From IMG/VR virus record IMGVR_UViG_3300013131_000148, positions 1 through 32,011 of that record: a stretch of 32,011 nt of DNA. The stretch is one strand, 5' to 3'. Both the position numbers and the translations under genes were made by a program. Under the pieces are notes generated by a model that made no database searches, had not been told where the DNA came from, and was given only the letters and a program-made list of their open reading frames with translations. Positions 1-10,200 of this stretch are shown here, one piece after another (position 1 is the first letter of the stretch; each line of letters starts with the position of its first letter). The DNA comes from a virus.

Positions 1-1626
<1,626 letters not shown>

Positions 1627-1640
1627 TCGCCTTGGTTCGT

Positions 1641-1649
1641 TGCTACAAT
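1641..1649 (+). promoter_or_regulatory. Extended -10 promoter (TGCTACAAT)
   Basis: TACAAT at 1644-1649 is preceded by TGC, giving an extended -10 element. No good -35 is seen 16-18 nt upstream. It lies just after the stop of the first gene and about 33 nt before the ATG at 1682. The same 9-mer occurs at 31974-31982. Confidence 0.45.
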
Positions 1650-1681
1650 AGACGGACAACACAACTACCAACGAGGTGACA

Positions 1682-2146
1682 ATGCTCCCCAACAAAGATG
1701 TCCTTGACATGGCTAAGCGCGAATGTAAAGGCGATGCCACTTCCGAAGAAATTGCATGGTTGCACGATAAAGAAAATCGCATCGCTTGGTGCCATGCACT
1801 GATTACGGCTCTTTCAGATTCCGATTCTCAGATGGTTTTTCACAAGACCAGGATTGACATGATGGCCAGAGATGTTGAATTGGGGCTAAAAGACCACAAC
1901 GACTTTGAAGAAGAAAAACTTAAGTTTGACGAATGGCTCCGCAAGGCCCAACGATACCGAAATGGCATCAACAAGCGCCTTTCAGAAGTCAAGACGATTC
2001 TCAGCAATCTTAACTCGCTTGAAATTGTTGAGGAAAACGCGCGTTTGAGCAAAGCAATCATTGAGCATAAAAGGTCTTCGTTCGAGGGCGATTACACCGC
2101 CGAACCGCACGATATTCGTCTGTGGTCGACAATAATCGACAGATAG
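1682..2146 (+). CDS. Helical protein of unknown function upstream of SNF2 helicase
   Basis: A 154-residue protein rich in Lys, Glu and Asp, predicted to be largely alpha-helical with a coiled-coil-like middle (around FEEEKLKFDEWLRKAQRYR). No recognised domain and no signal peptide. The ATG at 1682 is chosen over the GTG at 1676 because a GAGGTG ribosome-binding site overlaps the GTG. Its end overlaps the helicase start (GTG at 2122) by 25 nt, so the two are probably translated from one message. That suggests, without proving, a helper role for the helicase. Confidence 0.75.
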   Translation: MLPNKDVLDMAKRECKGDATSEEIAWLHDKENRIAWCHALITALSDSDSQMVFHKTRIDMMARDVELGLKDHNDFEEEKLKFDEWLRKAQRYRNGINKRLSEVKTILSNLNSLEIVEENARLSKAIIEHKRSSFEGDYTAEPHDIRLWSTIIDR

Positions 2147-4311
2147 ATAAGTACGATGTTGCGCTGCTTGCAAAAGCAGTGCGCGCGCTTGCTCAAGTTT
2201 GCGACGGCGCTGAGTCAACAGACGGAACAGGATTCAACAAACCCGATGCCAGATACGGTACAATGCTTGCGCTTACATCAGAATCAAAATGGAATGATGT
2301 GGTTATTTATGAGGCATGGCGGATGCTTGCCAAATATCAATCACAACTTTCCTCGCTTGGCATAAATTACGACGACATTCCTGCTCCTCGCAGGCCAGAT
2401 AATTTTTCTGTCGGATTCAATGAAATGATTGCCGCAGATGGCGGCTCTGCACGGAATAGCGTTTCCACCAACGGTGAACTGTTTATTATCCGGTGTGAAT
2501 ATGATGACCAATTGATTGATGAGATTCGCAAAATACCCGGAGTATCATGGAATAGTAAAGCACTGGTATGGGTGGCGCCGTTGTCAAGTGAGGCCGAAAT
2601 CGGTAAACTGGTCTCGGAATACAAATTCAACACATCCAAGGAACTCAATCACATGAACATAATGCAACACGAATTGATTGCTGGCGAGCGAAAGATAACC
2701 ACCTCCAAGAGCGGTCGCTTGCTCTTGGATTTTCCGTATCACCCTGATGTGGTGGCGGCAGTAAAGGAAATCCCTGGACGCCTGTGGGATGTCAAGAAAA
2801 GAGTTTGGTCTGTCCCACCGGTCCTTGCAGTTGTTGAGATTGCGGATAGGTACGGATTCTCAATGTCCGAAACCCTGCGCAAGACGCTTCTTACTTCTGC
2901 CGAGCGTGAGGCTGAACTGCTAGAGAAGTCAGCCTCAACTGATGCGGATGTAGAGATTGCAACCCTTTCGGGAACCCTGATGCCGTACCAAAAGGCTGGA
3001 GTTGTTTATGCATCGTCCGTAGGTAGGTGTCTAATCGCTGACCAGATGGGTCTAGGCAAGACCGTAGAGGCCATAGCAACGCTTGAGATGCGAGATGCGT
3101 TCCCGGCGGTGATTGTGTGCCCTGCCTCGCTAAAAGAGAACTGGAGGCGCGAGATAGCAAAATGGCTGCCTCATAGGACGGTCAATGTGGTCTCGGGCAA
3201 AACTGATATTGTCAATGCAGATGTGAACGTGGTGAACTACGACATCTTGTATAAATTTGTGGAGGCAATACAACATCTTGGAGTTAATGGGGTGGTTCTT
3301 GACGAATCCCACTATGTCAAGACTTCTTCCTCCAAGCGGACCAAGGCTGCAAAGGACATTGCGGCAAAGGTTCCAAAGTCTGGCAGCGTGCTGTTGCTAT
3401 CCGGTACCCCTGTTACGAACAGACCATCAGAACTTGTGAGCCAGTTGGAAATCATGGGCATGCTCAGCCGTTTCGGTGGGAAATGGGCTTTCCTGAAGCG
3501 TTATGCCGGTGCTTACCATAACGGGTTCGGCTGGGATACAAGCGGCGCAAGCAACCTCAGTGAACTGAACACCAAACTGCGTCAGAACTGTTATATCCGC
3601 CGCACCAAAGACGAGGTATTGAAAGAACTGCCAGACAAAAGTCGCAACATCGTGCACCTTGAGCCAAGCGGTAAGGGCTACAAGGATTATGCCTCTGCCG
3701 AAGACGACCTGGTGCTATTTCTTAGGGAGCATGGCTATAAGGCAAAAGACTCGTCTGAGCATCTTGCCAGAACCCAGGTCCTGAAGCGCCTTGCTGCATG
3801 GTCAAAGATGGATGCAGTAGAGGAATGGATTGATTCATTCCTTGAGTCATGTGACCGCAAACTGGTTGTGTTTGCCCATAACGTCGATGTCGTAGACCAT
3901 CTTGCAGAAAAGTATGGCAATCTGCGAATCAGCGGCCGCGATACTCTTGAAGAACGACAGGCTGCAGTCGATGCGTTTCAGACTGACCCCAAGGCGCGAG
4001 TCATTGTGCTGAACCTTCAGGCTGGTGGAGTTGGTATTACATTGACAGCGGGTTCTGACGTGGTGTTCGTTCAGATGGGTTGGACCCCAGGCGAGCATGA
4101 CCAAGCCGAAGATAGATGCCACCGAATTGGACAGAAGAATAATGTTCAAGCCTGGTACCTCCTTGCATCGGGAACAATCGATGAAGATATCTACGATTTA
4201 GTAAATGCAAAGCGTGTTGTGGTTGATGCCGTCACTGAAGGTGATGAAATCGAGCAGCAATCTCTTGTTCAGGACCTGATGAGGCGTTTGATGGAGAAGA
4301 AAAGCGACTAG
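2122..4311 (+). CDS. SNF2-family DNA helicase/translocase with two HARP-like repeats
   Basis: A 729-residue superfamily 2 enzyme. Visible motifs: Walker A DQMGLGKT (about residues 306-313), DESH motif II (about 394-397), motif III LLSGTP, and the C-terminal lobe with LQAGGVGITLT and the arginine-finger motif HRIGQ (about 667). Before the motor are two similar repeats (about 118-169 and 198-246) with the pattern hydrophobic-FPYHPDVVAAVKEIPG..WD.K..VW, resembling the HARP modules of SMARCAL1-type annealing helicases. That family rewinds or remodels forked DNA using ATP; the specific role here is inferred. The GTG start overlaps the preceding gene. Unusually, it lies beside lysis and tail genes and not in the replication block. 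Confidence 0.9.
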   Translation: MVDNNRQIDKYDVALLAKAVRALAQVCDGAESTDGTGFNKPDARYGTMLALTSESKWNDVVIYEAWRMLAKYQSQLSSLGINYDDIPAPRRPDNFSVGFNEMIAADGGSARNSVSTNGELFIIRCEYDDQLIDEIRKIPGVSWNSKALVWVAPLSSEAEIGKLVSEYKFNTSKELNHMNIMQHELIAGERKITTSKSGRLLLDFPYHPDVVAAVKEIPGRLWDVKKRVWSVPPVLAVVEIADRYGFSMSETLRKTLLTSAEREAELLEKSASTDADVEIATLSGTLMPYQKAGVVYASSVGRCLIADQMGLGKTVEAIATLEMRDAFPAVIVCPASLKENWRREIAKWLPHRTVNVVSGKTDIVNADVNVVNYDILYKFVEAIQHLGVNGVVLDESHYVKTSSSKRTKAAKDIAAKVPKSGSVLLLSGTPVTNRPSELVSQLEIMGMLSRFGGKWAFLKRYAGAYHNGFGWDTSGASNLSELNTKLRQNCYIRRTKDEVLKELPDKSRNIVHLEPSGKGYKDYASAEDDLVLFLREHGYKAKDSSEHLARTQVLKRLAAWSKMDAVEEWIDSFLESCDRKLVVFAHNVDVVDHLAEKYGNLRISGRDTLEERQAAVDAFQTDPKARVIVLNLQAGGVGITLTAGSDVVFVQMGWTPGEHDQAEDRCHRIGQKNNVQAWYLLASGTIDEDIYDLVNAKRVVVDAVTEGDEIEQQSLVQDLMRRLMEKKSD

Positions 4312-4324
4312 ACCATAGTCCTGC

Positions 4325-4330
4325 TATACG
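4325..4330 (+). promoter_or_regulatory. Possible extended -10 upstream of the lysis cassette
   Basis: TATACG preceded by TGC (4322-4330) lies in the 74-nt gap after the helicase gene and about 55 nt before the first holin-like ATG. No clear -35 is visible, so support is weak. Confidence 0.25.
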
Positions 4331-4385
4331 CATCCTTGGTTGAGACTGTAAGAGGCCGATGTGGCCCTCAACAAAGGAGCGAGTC

Positions 4386-4607
4386 ATGGACAAAAAGAAT
4401 CAGAGCCTGGACCAGGTCATCAAGGGCGGCGCGCTTGGCGTGGTCGTTTATCTTTGCGATAAGTACAACGTCGACCCGACACTGACAGCGTTGTTGATGC
4501 CGCTTGCCGCTTACGCATTTGCTTTGGCAAGCACCAAGATTGGCGACCCGAATGTCGCATCCTTCCTTGCCAAGAAGCCCGAAGCCAAGGAGGCGGCCAA
4601 GAAGTAG
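4386..4607 (+). CDS. Small membrane protein, candidate holin
   Basis: A 73-residue protein with two hydrophobic stretches (GGALGVVVYLC and ALLMPLAAYAFALAS) separated by a short polar turn, and a Lys/Ala-rich charged tail typical of holins. AAAGGAG lies 6-7 nt before the ATG at 4386. It starts the cassette followed by a second membrane protein and the endolysin. By position it could be a holin that permeabilises the cytoplasmic membrane, or one of a holin/antiholin pair. No sequence family is recognised with certainty. Confidence 0.65.
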   Translation: MDKKNQSLDQVIKGGALGVVVYLCDKYNVDPTLTALLMPLAAYAFALASTKIGDPNVASFLAKKPEAKEAAKK

Positions 4608-4619
4608 GTATCGCTACCT

Positions 4620-4658
4620 CGGAGTGTGCGCTCAGTGCGTAAACACTCCGCTGAGCGC
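4620..4658 (+). promoter_or_regulatory. Two mutually exclusive 8-bp hairpins between the holin-like genes
   Basis: Arm a CGGAGTGT (4620-4627) pairs perfectly with a' ACACTCCG (4643-4650). Arm b GCGCTCAG (4628-4635) pairs perfectly with b' CTGAGCGC (4651-4658). The order a-b-a'-b' has no spacer between a and b or between a' and b'. Each hairpin has a 15-nt loop that contains an arm of the other, so only one is likely to form at a time. The element ends 19 nt before the next ATG. Confidence 0.7.
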
Positions 4659-4677
4659 TCACTCTGGCTGAAAGAAG

Positions 4678-4923
4678 ATGGAACTCATCAAAAACGTGAT
4701 ACTACGGATTTTTGCAACATTCGTTGTGACTGGTCTTGGCGTTATCGGCGCAGGCACCATTGCTGGCGTGTCGATGGGGAAGGCCATGTTTATGGCCGGA
4801 ATCGGCGGCGTGGCGAATGTTCTTGAAGGTTTGGCACGCGCGTTTTTGACTGATGGGAAACTTTCTGAAGAAGAAGTCAACGAAGTGTTCAGCAAAGTTG
4901 AGCAAGAAAATCCATCGAACTAG
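4678..4923 (+). CDS. Holin (small phage holin-like membrane protein)
   Basis: An 81-residue protein with a basic N-terminus, two Gly/Ala-rich membrane segments (about residues 8-32 and 37-50) and a charged C-terminal tail (LSEEEVNEVFSKVEQE). This layout matches small holins of Gram-positive phages that sit next to the endolysin. The ribosome-binding site is weak (GAAAG), and the competing hairpins at 4620-4658 lie directly upstream, so its expression may be structure-controlled. The endolysin gene begins 13 nt after its stop. Confidence 0.75.
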   Translation: MELIKNVILRIFATFVVTGLGVIGAGTIAGVSMGKAMFMAGIGGVANVLEGLARAFLTDGKLSEEEVNEVFSKVEQENPSN

Positions 4924-4936
4924 TAGGAGATAGGTA

Positions 4937-5803
4937 ATGTCCGAACTGTACATCAAAAAACTCACCCCGCCAGCCGACGTTTCCGGTCATAAGCCAGGTC
5001 GTTTCCCTGATGCTTTGCTCGCCAAAGTTGACGGTGGTCGCCTTCACTGGCTTGCTGCAAACGCCTGGAAGGCAATGAAGGCAGCCGCCGCGGCAGAAGG
5101 AATGGAACTCAAGCCGACCTCAGCAGGCGACCTTTACCGCTCCTACGACTCGCAACTCAAGGTTTTTCTTGAGCGTTATCAAAAAGAGCCGATTGCCGGT
5201 GCCAGCACTCGCACGTTTGAAGGTGTGAAGTGGTACAAGAAGTCAGAGAAACTGGCCAGCCTTGCTGCGCCTGGTACCTCGCAGCACAATAGCGGTTTGG
5301 CCATAGACGTGCATACAGCAAGCGGCGACCGTCTCAAGTGGATGGTTGCTAACTGCGCAAAGTTTGGTTTCAGTTGGGAAGTTGTCCCAGAAGAACCATG
5401 GCATATTCGTTATACGGAAGGCGATAATGTTCCGGAAGCCGTTAAAGCGTGGATGGCTGCAAATCCAGCAGAAGTCTGTGCTCCTGGCGCTGCAGCACCG
5501 GCCCCGCAGCCTGCGGCTTCACCCGCCCCTGCAGCACCTGCCTCTGTCCCTGCTGGGAATGCAAATGCCGCAGTTAAACGTGGAAAAGCAAACGCTGCTG
5601 CAAATCCAGTTCTTCAACTTGGTTCAAAGGGTAGCGCTGTTCGCACATTGCAAGAACTCCTGAACAAAGCAGGAATTAAGTGTGCAACCGACGGTGATTT
5701 CGGTCCAAAGACTCAAGCAGCGGTGAAAGAATTTCAAAAGAAAGTTGCTCTTCCTGAAAGTGGAATTGTTAACCACAAGACATGGGCGAAGGTAAATCCA
5801 TAG
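4937..5803 (+). CDS. Endolysin: VanY-type D-Ala-D-Ala carboxypeptidase with peptidoglycan-binding domain
   Basis: A 288-residue lysin. The N-terminal catalytic domain (about residues 35-165) has the LAS-peptidase signature SQHNSGLAIDV with zinc ligands H117 and D124, and the EPWHIRY motif with H156. These enzymes cut peptide bonds in peptidoglycan stems or cross-links. An Ala/Pro-rich linker (about 183-208) leads to a PG_binding_1 domain (about 225-287: VLQLGSKGSAVRTLQELL, then DGDFGPKTQAAVKEFQ). There is no signal peptide, so release through the preceding holins is expected. A good AGGAGA site precedes the ATG. Confidence 0.93.
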   Translation: MSELYIKKLTPPADVSGHKPGRFPDALLAKVDGGRLHWLAANAWKAMKAAAAAEGMELKPTSAGDLYRSYDSQLKVFLERYQKEPIAGASTRTFEGVKWYKKSEKLASLAAPGTSQHNSGLAIDVHTASGDRLKWMVANCAKFGFSWEVVPEEPWHIRYTEGDNVPEAVKAWMAANPAEVCAPGAAAPAPQPAASPAPAAPASVPAGNANAAVKRGKANAAANPVLQLGSKGSAVRTLQELLNKAGIKCATDGDFGPKTQAAVKEFQKKVALPESGIVNHKTWAKVNP

Positions 5804-5816
5804 AGAATACTTTGTC

Positions 5817-5822
5817 TATACA
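5817..5822 (+). promoter_or_regulatory. Possible -10 element for the tail tube gene
   Basis: TATACA within GTCTATAC (5814-5821); the same 8-mer occurs just upstream of the ParB operon at 20027-20034. No convincing -35 is seen, so this is tentative. It would give a leader of about 60 nt containing the GTAA hairpin. Confidence 0.35.
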
Positions 5823-5845
5823 CGTAAACGTGTGAGACTTCAAGA

Positions 5846-5861
5846 GCGCCGGTAACGGCGC
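5846..5861 (+). other. GC-rich hairpin with GTAA tetraloop before the tail tube gene
   Basis: GCGCCG pairs with CGGCGC around a GTAA loop, a GNRA-type tetraloop. It lies between endolysin and tail tube genes and lacks a T-run, so it may be a processing or stabilising element for the abundant tail tube mRNA. A smaller 5-bp hairpin (CACGTAAACGTG, 5821-5832) precedes it. Confidence 0.55.
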
Positions 5862-5889
5862 AACTAGCAGATACAAAAGGAGTCATAAC

Positions 5890-6447
5890 ATGGCTGCAAA
5901 TAATTCCACAATCTCATTTGACGTGCATGACTGCAAGGTCTATCCCGTCACTGCAGATGTTGCTGGTGGCATCACTTACGGCGCGGCCGTTGATGTCCCT
6001 GGCATTCAGGAAGTTTCGGTTGAGCCGAACTTCATCAGCGTTGAGTTGAAGGGTGACGGAAAGGTCCTTGCCAAGAAAGGTAAGGTCGACCGTTTGAACT
6101 TCTCAGCAACCTACAGCGAATTGAGCCTCCCGGTTCTTGCAACGCTGTTCGGTGGCTCAGTTGCAACAGGTGGTGCGGGTTCGGCAGAGACTGCGGCATA
6201 CGAGTTCGATGGCGACAGCCTCCCGTACTTCAAGGTTGAAGTGCTCGTGAACGACCTTGAGAGCGACCTCGCCGAAATGGTGTTTGTCCTCAACAAGTGC
6301 CAAATCACTGGTGGCACGATTATGTCGGGCTCGACGGACAACTTCTCGACACCGTCGTTCGACGCAGAGGCAATCCTCCCGACAGCGACTGGCCTTGGTT
6401 TTGGCACAGTCACCTTCCGCGAGTCTTCCACTGGTCTTTCGGAATAA
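5890..6447 (+). CDS. Major tail (tube) protein
   Basis: A 185-residue, beta-rich protein of typical tail tube size, with conserved-looking segments such as FISVELKGDGKVLAKKGKVD and a C-terminal strand region. Position is the main support: it precedes the tail assembly chaperone and tape measure genes, the invariant order in siphoviruses. A strong AAAGGAG lies 8 nt before the ATG, and a long hairpin follows the stop, both fitting a highly expressed structural gene. Tube subunits stack as rings around the tape measure protein. Confidence 0.8.
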   Translation: MAANNSTISFDVHDCKVYPVTADVAGGITYGAAVDVPGIQEVSVEPNFISVELKGDGKVLAKKGKVDRLNFSATYSELSLPVLATLFGGSVATGGAGSAETAAYEFDGDSLPYFKVEVLVNDLESDLAEMVFVLNKCQITGGTIMSGSTDNFSTPSFDAEAILPTATGLGFGTVTFRESSTGLSE

Positions 6448-6463
6448 TAATTAAATAGTTCTG

Positions 6464-6509
6464 CTGGCGCACGCCAGCCTTGAGACTGTGTGTGGTCTCA
6501 AGGCTGGCG
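6464..6509 (+). terminator. 15-bp hairpin, possible terminator with an alternative upstream stem
   Basis: A perfect 15-bp stem (6472-6486 with 6495-6509) closes an 8-nt TGTGTGTG loop. There is no T-run, only TTTGCG, so it may attenuate, protect the 3' end of the tube mRNA, or need a factor. A competing 6-bp hairpin, CTGGCG (6464-6469) with CGCCAG (6472-6477), uses part of the same left arm. Confidence 0.65.
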
Positions 6510-6533
6510 TTTGCGCGTATCCGGGGTGGTGTG

Positions 6534-6539
6534 TAGTCT
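6534..6539 (+). promoter_or_regulatory. Possible leaderless promoter -10 (TAGTCT)
   Basis: TAGTCT fits TANNNT and ends 6 nt before the ATG at 6546, the spacing expected when transcription starts at the start codon. No ribosome-binding site is visible for that ATG. Leaderless genes are common in Actinobacteria. Confidence 0.35.
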
Positions 6540-6545
6540 GTTCAT

Positions 6546-7073
6546 ATGGACTATTCACCAGTAATACTCAAAAACAAAGGCATCCCTTGCGAGTTCGTCA
6601 AGACCCAGAAAGTTGGGGAATCTTGGGAGCGTGTACTTACAGAAAGTGGGGAAGTCGAAAAAATCAGTTATAACATTAAATTCACCAATAATGTTATTTC
6701 AGATGTAGAACTTCATTTTGGTGGACTTGAAGCGTGGCAGGAAAAATTAGAAAAATTTCCAACTACGACAATACGCCAAACCCTGTCTTTTGTATTGGGA
6801 AAAGATGTTTTGGAAGTTGGAGAAGCCATGCTCGATGGCGAGGTGGTGATGTACTCAAATATTGTAGGGACGGCGTGGTCTATAGCCAACGGCGTGGACC
6901 CTACGATAGCGAGTCGTATGCTGCTGCAGAGCGTAGGGCTCGCAAACGAACAAAGGCAATTGCTAAACGAGGAACTCGGGAAGAGTCTAGAAAAAATCGA
7001 TTCCTCCCTTGGGCTGAGTGGTACGGGCTCTGGTCCCAAACGAGCCAGCCGCTCCAAGAATTCTGGGAACTAA
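6546..7073 (+). CDS. Tail assembly chaperone, short form (lambda gpG-like)
   Basis: A 175-residue protein between tail tube and tape measure genes, the fixed position of tail assembly chaperones. The N-terminal part is beta/alpha mixed, followed by a helical region (about residues 75-150), then a Ser/Gly-rich tail. These chaperones coat the tape measure protein before tube polymerisation. The -1 frame stays open past this stop to 7189, right up to the tape measure gene, so a longer frameshifted product is expected. No ribosome-binding site is clear at the ATG; a leaderless start is possible. Confidence 0.75.
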   Translation: MDYSPVILKNKGIPCEFVKTQKVGESWERVLTESGEVEKISYNIKFTNNVISDVELHFGGLEAWQEKLEKFPTTTIRQTLSFVLGKDVLEVGEAMLDGEVVMYSNIVGTAWSIANGVDPTIASRMLLQSVGLANEQRQLLNEELGKSLEKIDSSLGLSGTGSGPKRASRSKNSGN

Positions 7074-7189
7074 GCCCAGCCCAAGTTGGATGCGTTTTTG
7101 AAGCAAAAGGCTGGATGAAAAAGCGCGCAGGCGCTGAACAATTAATGGCCTTTGCTGCTTCAATGGGAATGCAGGTTAATCAAAAGTAG
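6995..7189 (+). CDS. Tail assembly chaperone extension reached by -1 frameshift (gpGT-like)
   Basis: The -1 frame encodes NRFLPWAEWYGLW...MGMQVNQK (64 residues) and has no suitable start of its own near its beginning. A run of six A (6991-6996, in frame GAA AAA ATC) would let the Lys tRNA on AAA slip back one base. That gives a product of about 150 + 64 = 214 residues sharing the N-terminus of the 6546 gene. Programmed -1 shifting at this location is well known in siphoviruses; the precise slip point is inferred and is not a textbook X XXY YYZ heptamer in the zero frame. Confidence 0.55.
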   Translation, partial: NRFLPWAEWYGLWSQTSQPLQEFWELSPAQVGCVFEAKGWMKKRAGAEQLMAFAASMGMQVNQK

Positions 7190-7237
7190 ACGTTTTTGCA
7201 GTTTGCGTATTTGACAGCCTTGTGAGAAAATATCTGC

Positions 7238-10200
7238 ATGCCAGCGTCCGGAACAGGTGGGGTTCCCCCACTTAACGTCTCTATCCGCATCACGACAAGT
7301 GGTGCGCGCGCTGCCGCATCTGCAATGGGCTCCGTAACAAGAGCGTCTGGCGGAATGTCAAGAGGAATGACTGCTGGCGTAATTTCGGCAAGAACACTTG
7401 GTGATGCAATGCGAATGAGTGCATCGCTTATGAAATATACGGTTGCCGGAGCCTTTATGAAGGTTGGCACCGCCGCCGTTCAAGCGGCTAGAAACTTTGA
7501 ACTTTCGTTCTCGCGTATTCGCGGTCTTACCGGAATGGCTGCTGATTCTGTTGAGAGCATGAAAGCAGGCGTTTTGGAAATGGCGACTGCAACGACTCGC
7601 GGTCCAGAAGAACTGGCTGAAGCACTCTACTTCGTCACTTCATCAGGTTTGCGTGATACTGATGTCGCTATGGATGTTTTGAACGCATCGGCAAAAGCAT
7701 CCGCTGCTGGCCTTGGTGAGACAAAGACTGTCGTTGACGCTGTTACGTCAGCAATGAATGCTTATGGTCCGGCAAATTTAAGTGCGGCCCGTGCAACCGA
7801 CGTCCTCGTTGCAACAGTACGTGAAGGTAAAGCAGAAGCCGACACATTTGCACCAGCCTTCTCAAAGGTTCTGCCAGTCGCAGCCGCATTCGGTGCATCA
7901 TTCGAAGACGTTGCGGCAGCAATGGCAGCACTTACACGTTCTGGTATGACTGCCGGGACCGCAGGTATTTATGTGCGTCAGGTCTTGTCCCAGTTGCTAA
8001 AGCCGTCAAAGCAAGCATCCGACATGTTGGCTCAAGTGGGGACAAGCGCAGAACAAGTGCGAGACAATATCCGCGAAAAGGGAATGTTTGTTGCGCTGCA
8101 GGAACTCTCTACGCGGCTTGGCGGAATTGACGAAGGCGCTCCAGCATTTGCAAAAGTATTTGGAAACGTTCGCGCTCTTACCGCAATGCTTCAGTTGGTT
8201 GGTCCTGCCGCAGCAGAAAATGAACTGGTTTTTGAACGTCTACAAAATTCAACAGGTGACTTGTCTGTTGCGTTTGAGGCATATGAAGAGACCATAGATG
8301 CCCAATTTAATAAAGCACTTGCTGCGAGCCGAGTTGCATTGATTGAAATCGGAGATGCCATCAAGCCAGTTGTTACAACTATTTTGAAAATTGCGACTGG
8401 TTTTGCAAAAGTAGCGAAAGTCGTATTGGACAATCCACTTGGCAAGGGAATTCTGACTGTTGTCGCAGGTTTCACACTTCTTGTGGTTTCTATGTCCGCA
8501 GCAATGCAAACAACTTCAGCGCTTATCCGTCTATTTGCAAACATGACAATTACTCTTACTGGAAATCAAATTATGTATAATGCGACAACAAAATCTTTGT
8601 ACCGTTATAGTGGTGCAGCAACAACTGCTGCTGCGTCTACGCATACGCTGACAGTTGCCGGAAGAACATATACAAAAATGTCAATCACTATGGCTGGTGG
8701 AATAAAGAAAGTTGCGCTTGCTCTTAAGGCATTGGTTGCGGCAAATAAAGTGATGCTTGCAATAGTTCTTACGATAGCCGCGGGAATGGCAATATTTAAG
8801 TTTTTTGAAAAAGCATCGAAAAAAGCCAAGGAGGTTTCCGAAGGCGTTTCAAAGATTACTGACATTATGGACGAGGCTGTAAAATTTGCAAAAACCACGT
8901 TTGCCGTCGATGTATCTACAAATCTTGACGACACAGAAACGGCAAATGCAGTAGAAAGAATTGGTGAACAAATTGAAGAAATGTCACCTGGATTTGTCAA
9001 AAAAGTAAAGGGAGTGTTCGAGAACGCTGGTGAAGAGAGTGGCATTCAGTATCTCAATGCGTTAATGAATTCAGTATTCGGCGGAATGACTGAAGATACA
9101 AAAGAAAAATTGTTGGCTTATTTCATGGAAGAGTTCAACATCAAAGAAGAGCAATGGGCTGAGGTTCTTGGCTTTGAAAACATCTCTGGCGATGCAGCAA
9201 CAGACGCTTTTTTGCAATCAGCAGTTCTTGCAGCAGCGGGCGCAGAAGAAGTATTTGCTGATGCAATGACTGCAAAAGGTGGCGCCGGTTTCATCAACAT
9301 GTTTGACCAAATTGCGGAAGAGACGCAGGCAAGTTTTGACAAACTGGAACCTAGTTCATCTAAGACGCGAGCAGCAATGAAGGAATATGGCAATGCGATA
9401 ATTGACGGAGTAACACAAACAGAAGGGTCACTGCAGCCGTTGTTGCTGACCATAAAACAACTTGATGAAACCGGAAGTCTCACTGCCAACAATCTTGACA
9501 ACATATTTGGTAATGCGCTTCATCAACTTGCTGGTGACCTAAATATTGCAAAAGAAGAAAACGCAGACTTTTATGAGATATTTAAGCATGGCGACAATAA
9601 AGACGCCTTAACAAAAATGATTCAGCAGACAACGGGTCTTGGGACCGCGGCGGCTGCAGTTAAATATCAGAATATAAAGAACGAAATTATTGCTATGAGT
9701 AAAACTACTCCATACCTAGAGCAATCCGCCGCCGCCGCCAGGATTTTGGTTAAAGAACTGGGCGGGTCATTAGAAATTTCAGAGGACATCGTTACGGTGA
9801 ATGCTGATGCCGCCGAGTCATATTCTTTGCTGCGCGACGAAATCAAAAATAGCATCGAAGCGTACGCCGAGCAAAAAAATGTAATGAAACAACTTGAAGA
9901 TGTGCAGCGTTCGCTTTTGGGGATTAATCTGACCCAGGAAGAATCGCTTAGGGATGTCTATGACGCATTCTCGGATTTGCGAGATGGAGTTGCTGACGGT
10001 GGTGGATTCAATATTGTGACCGAAGCCGGTCGCAAGAATCGCAAAGAACTGCAGTCCGCAGCAGAGGCAGTAGCCGAGTATGCCAACACCGTTTATGCCG
10101 AAACAGGCGATGCAGCCATGGCTGGTCTTAAGTTCCAAGAAGGGATTATGGGCATTATTGCCAATTCCGGAGCAAAAGGAACAGAAGCGCAGCAACTGCT

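Noticed and set aside
4620-4658. H-type pseudoknot from the two abutting 8-bp pairings
   Set aside because: With no spacer between a and b or between a' and b', the loops cannot cross 8-bp stems, so competing hairpins are more likely than a pseudoknot.
6752-6758. A AAA TTT slippery heptamer in the tail chaperone gene
   Set aside because: It is a correct zero-frame heptamer, but slipping here would discard most of the chaperone's helical region; known shifts occur near the end of the first gene.
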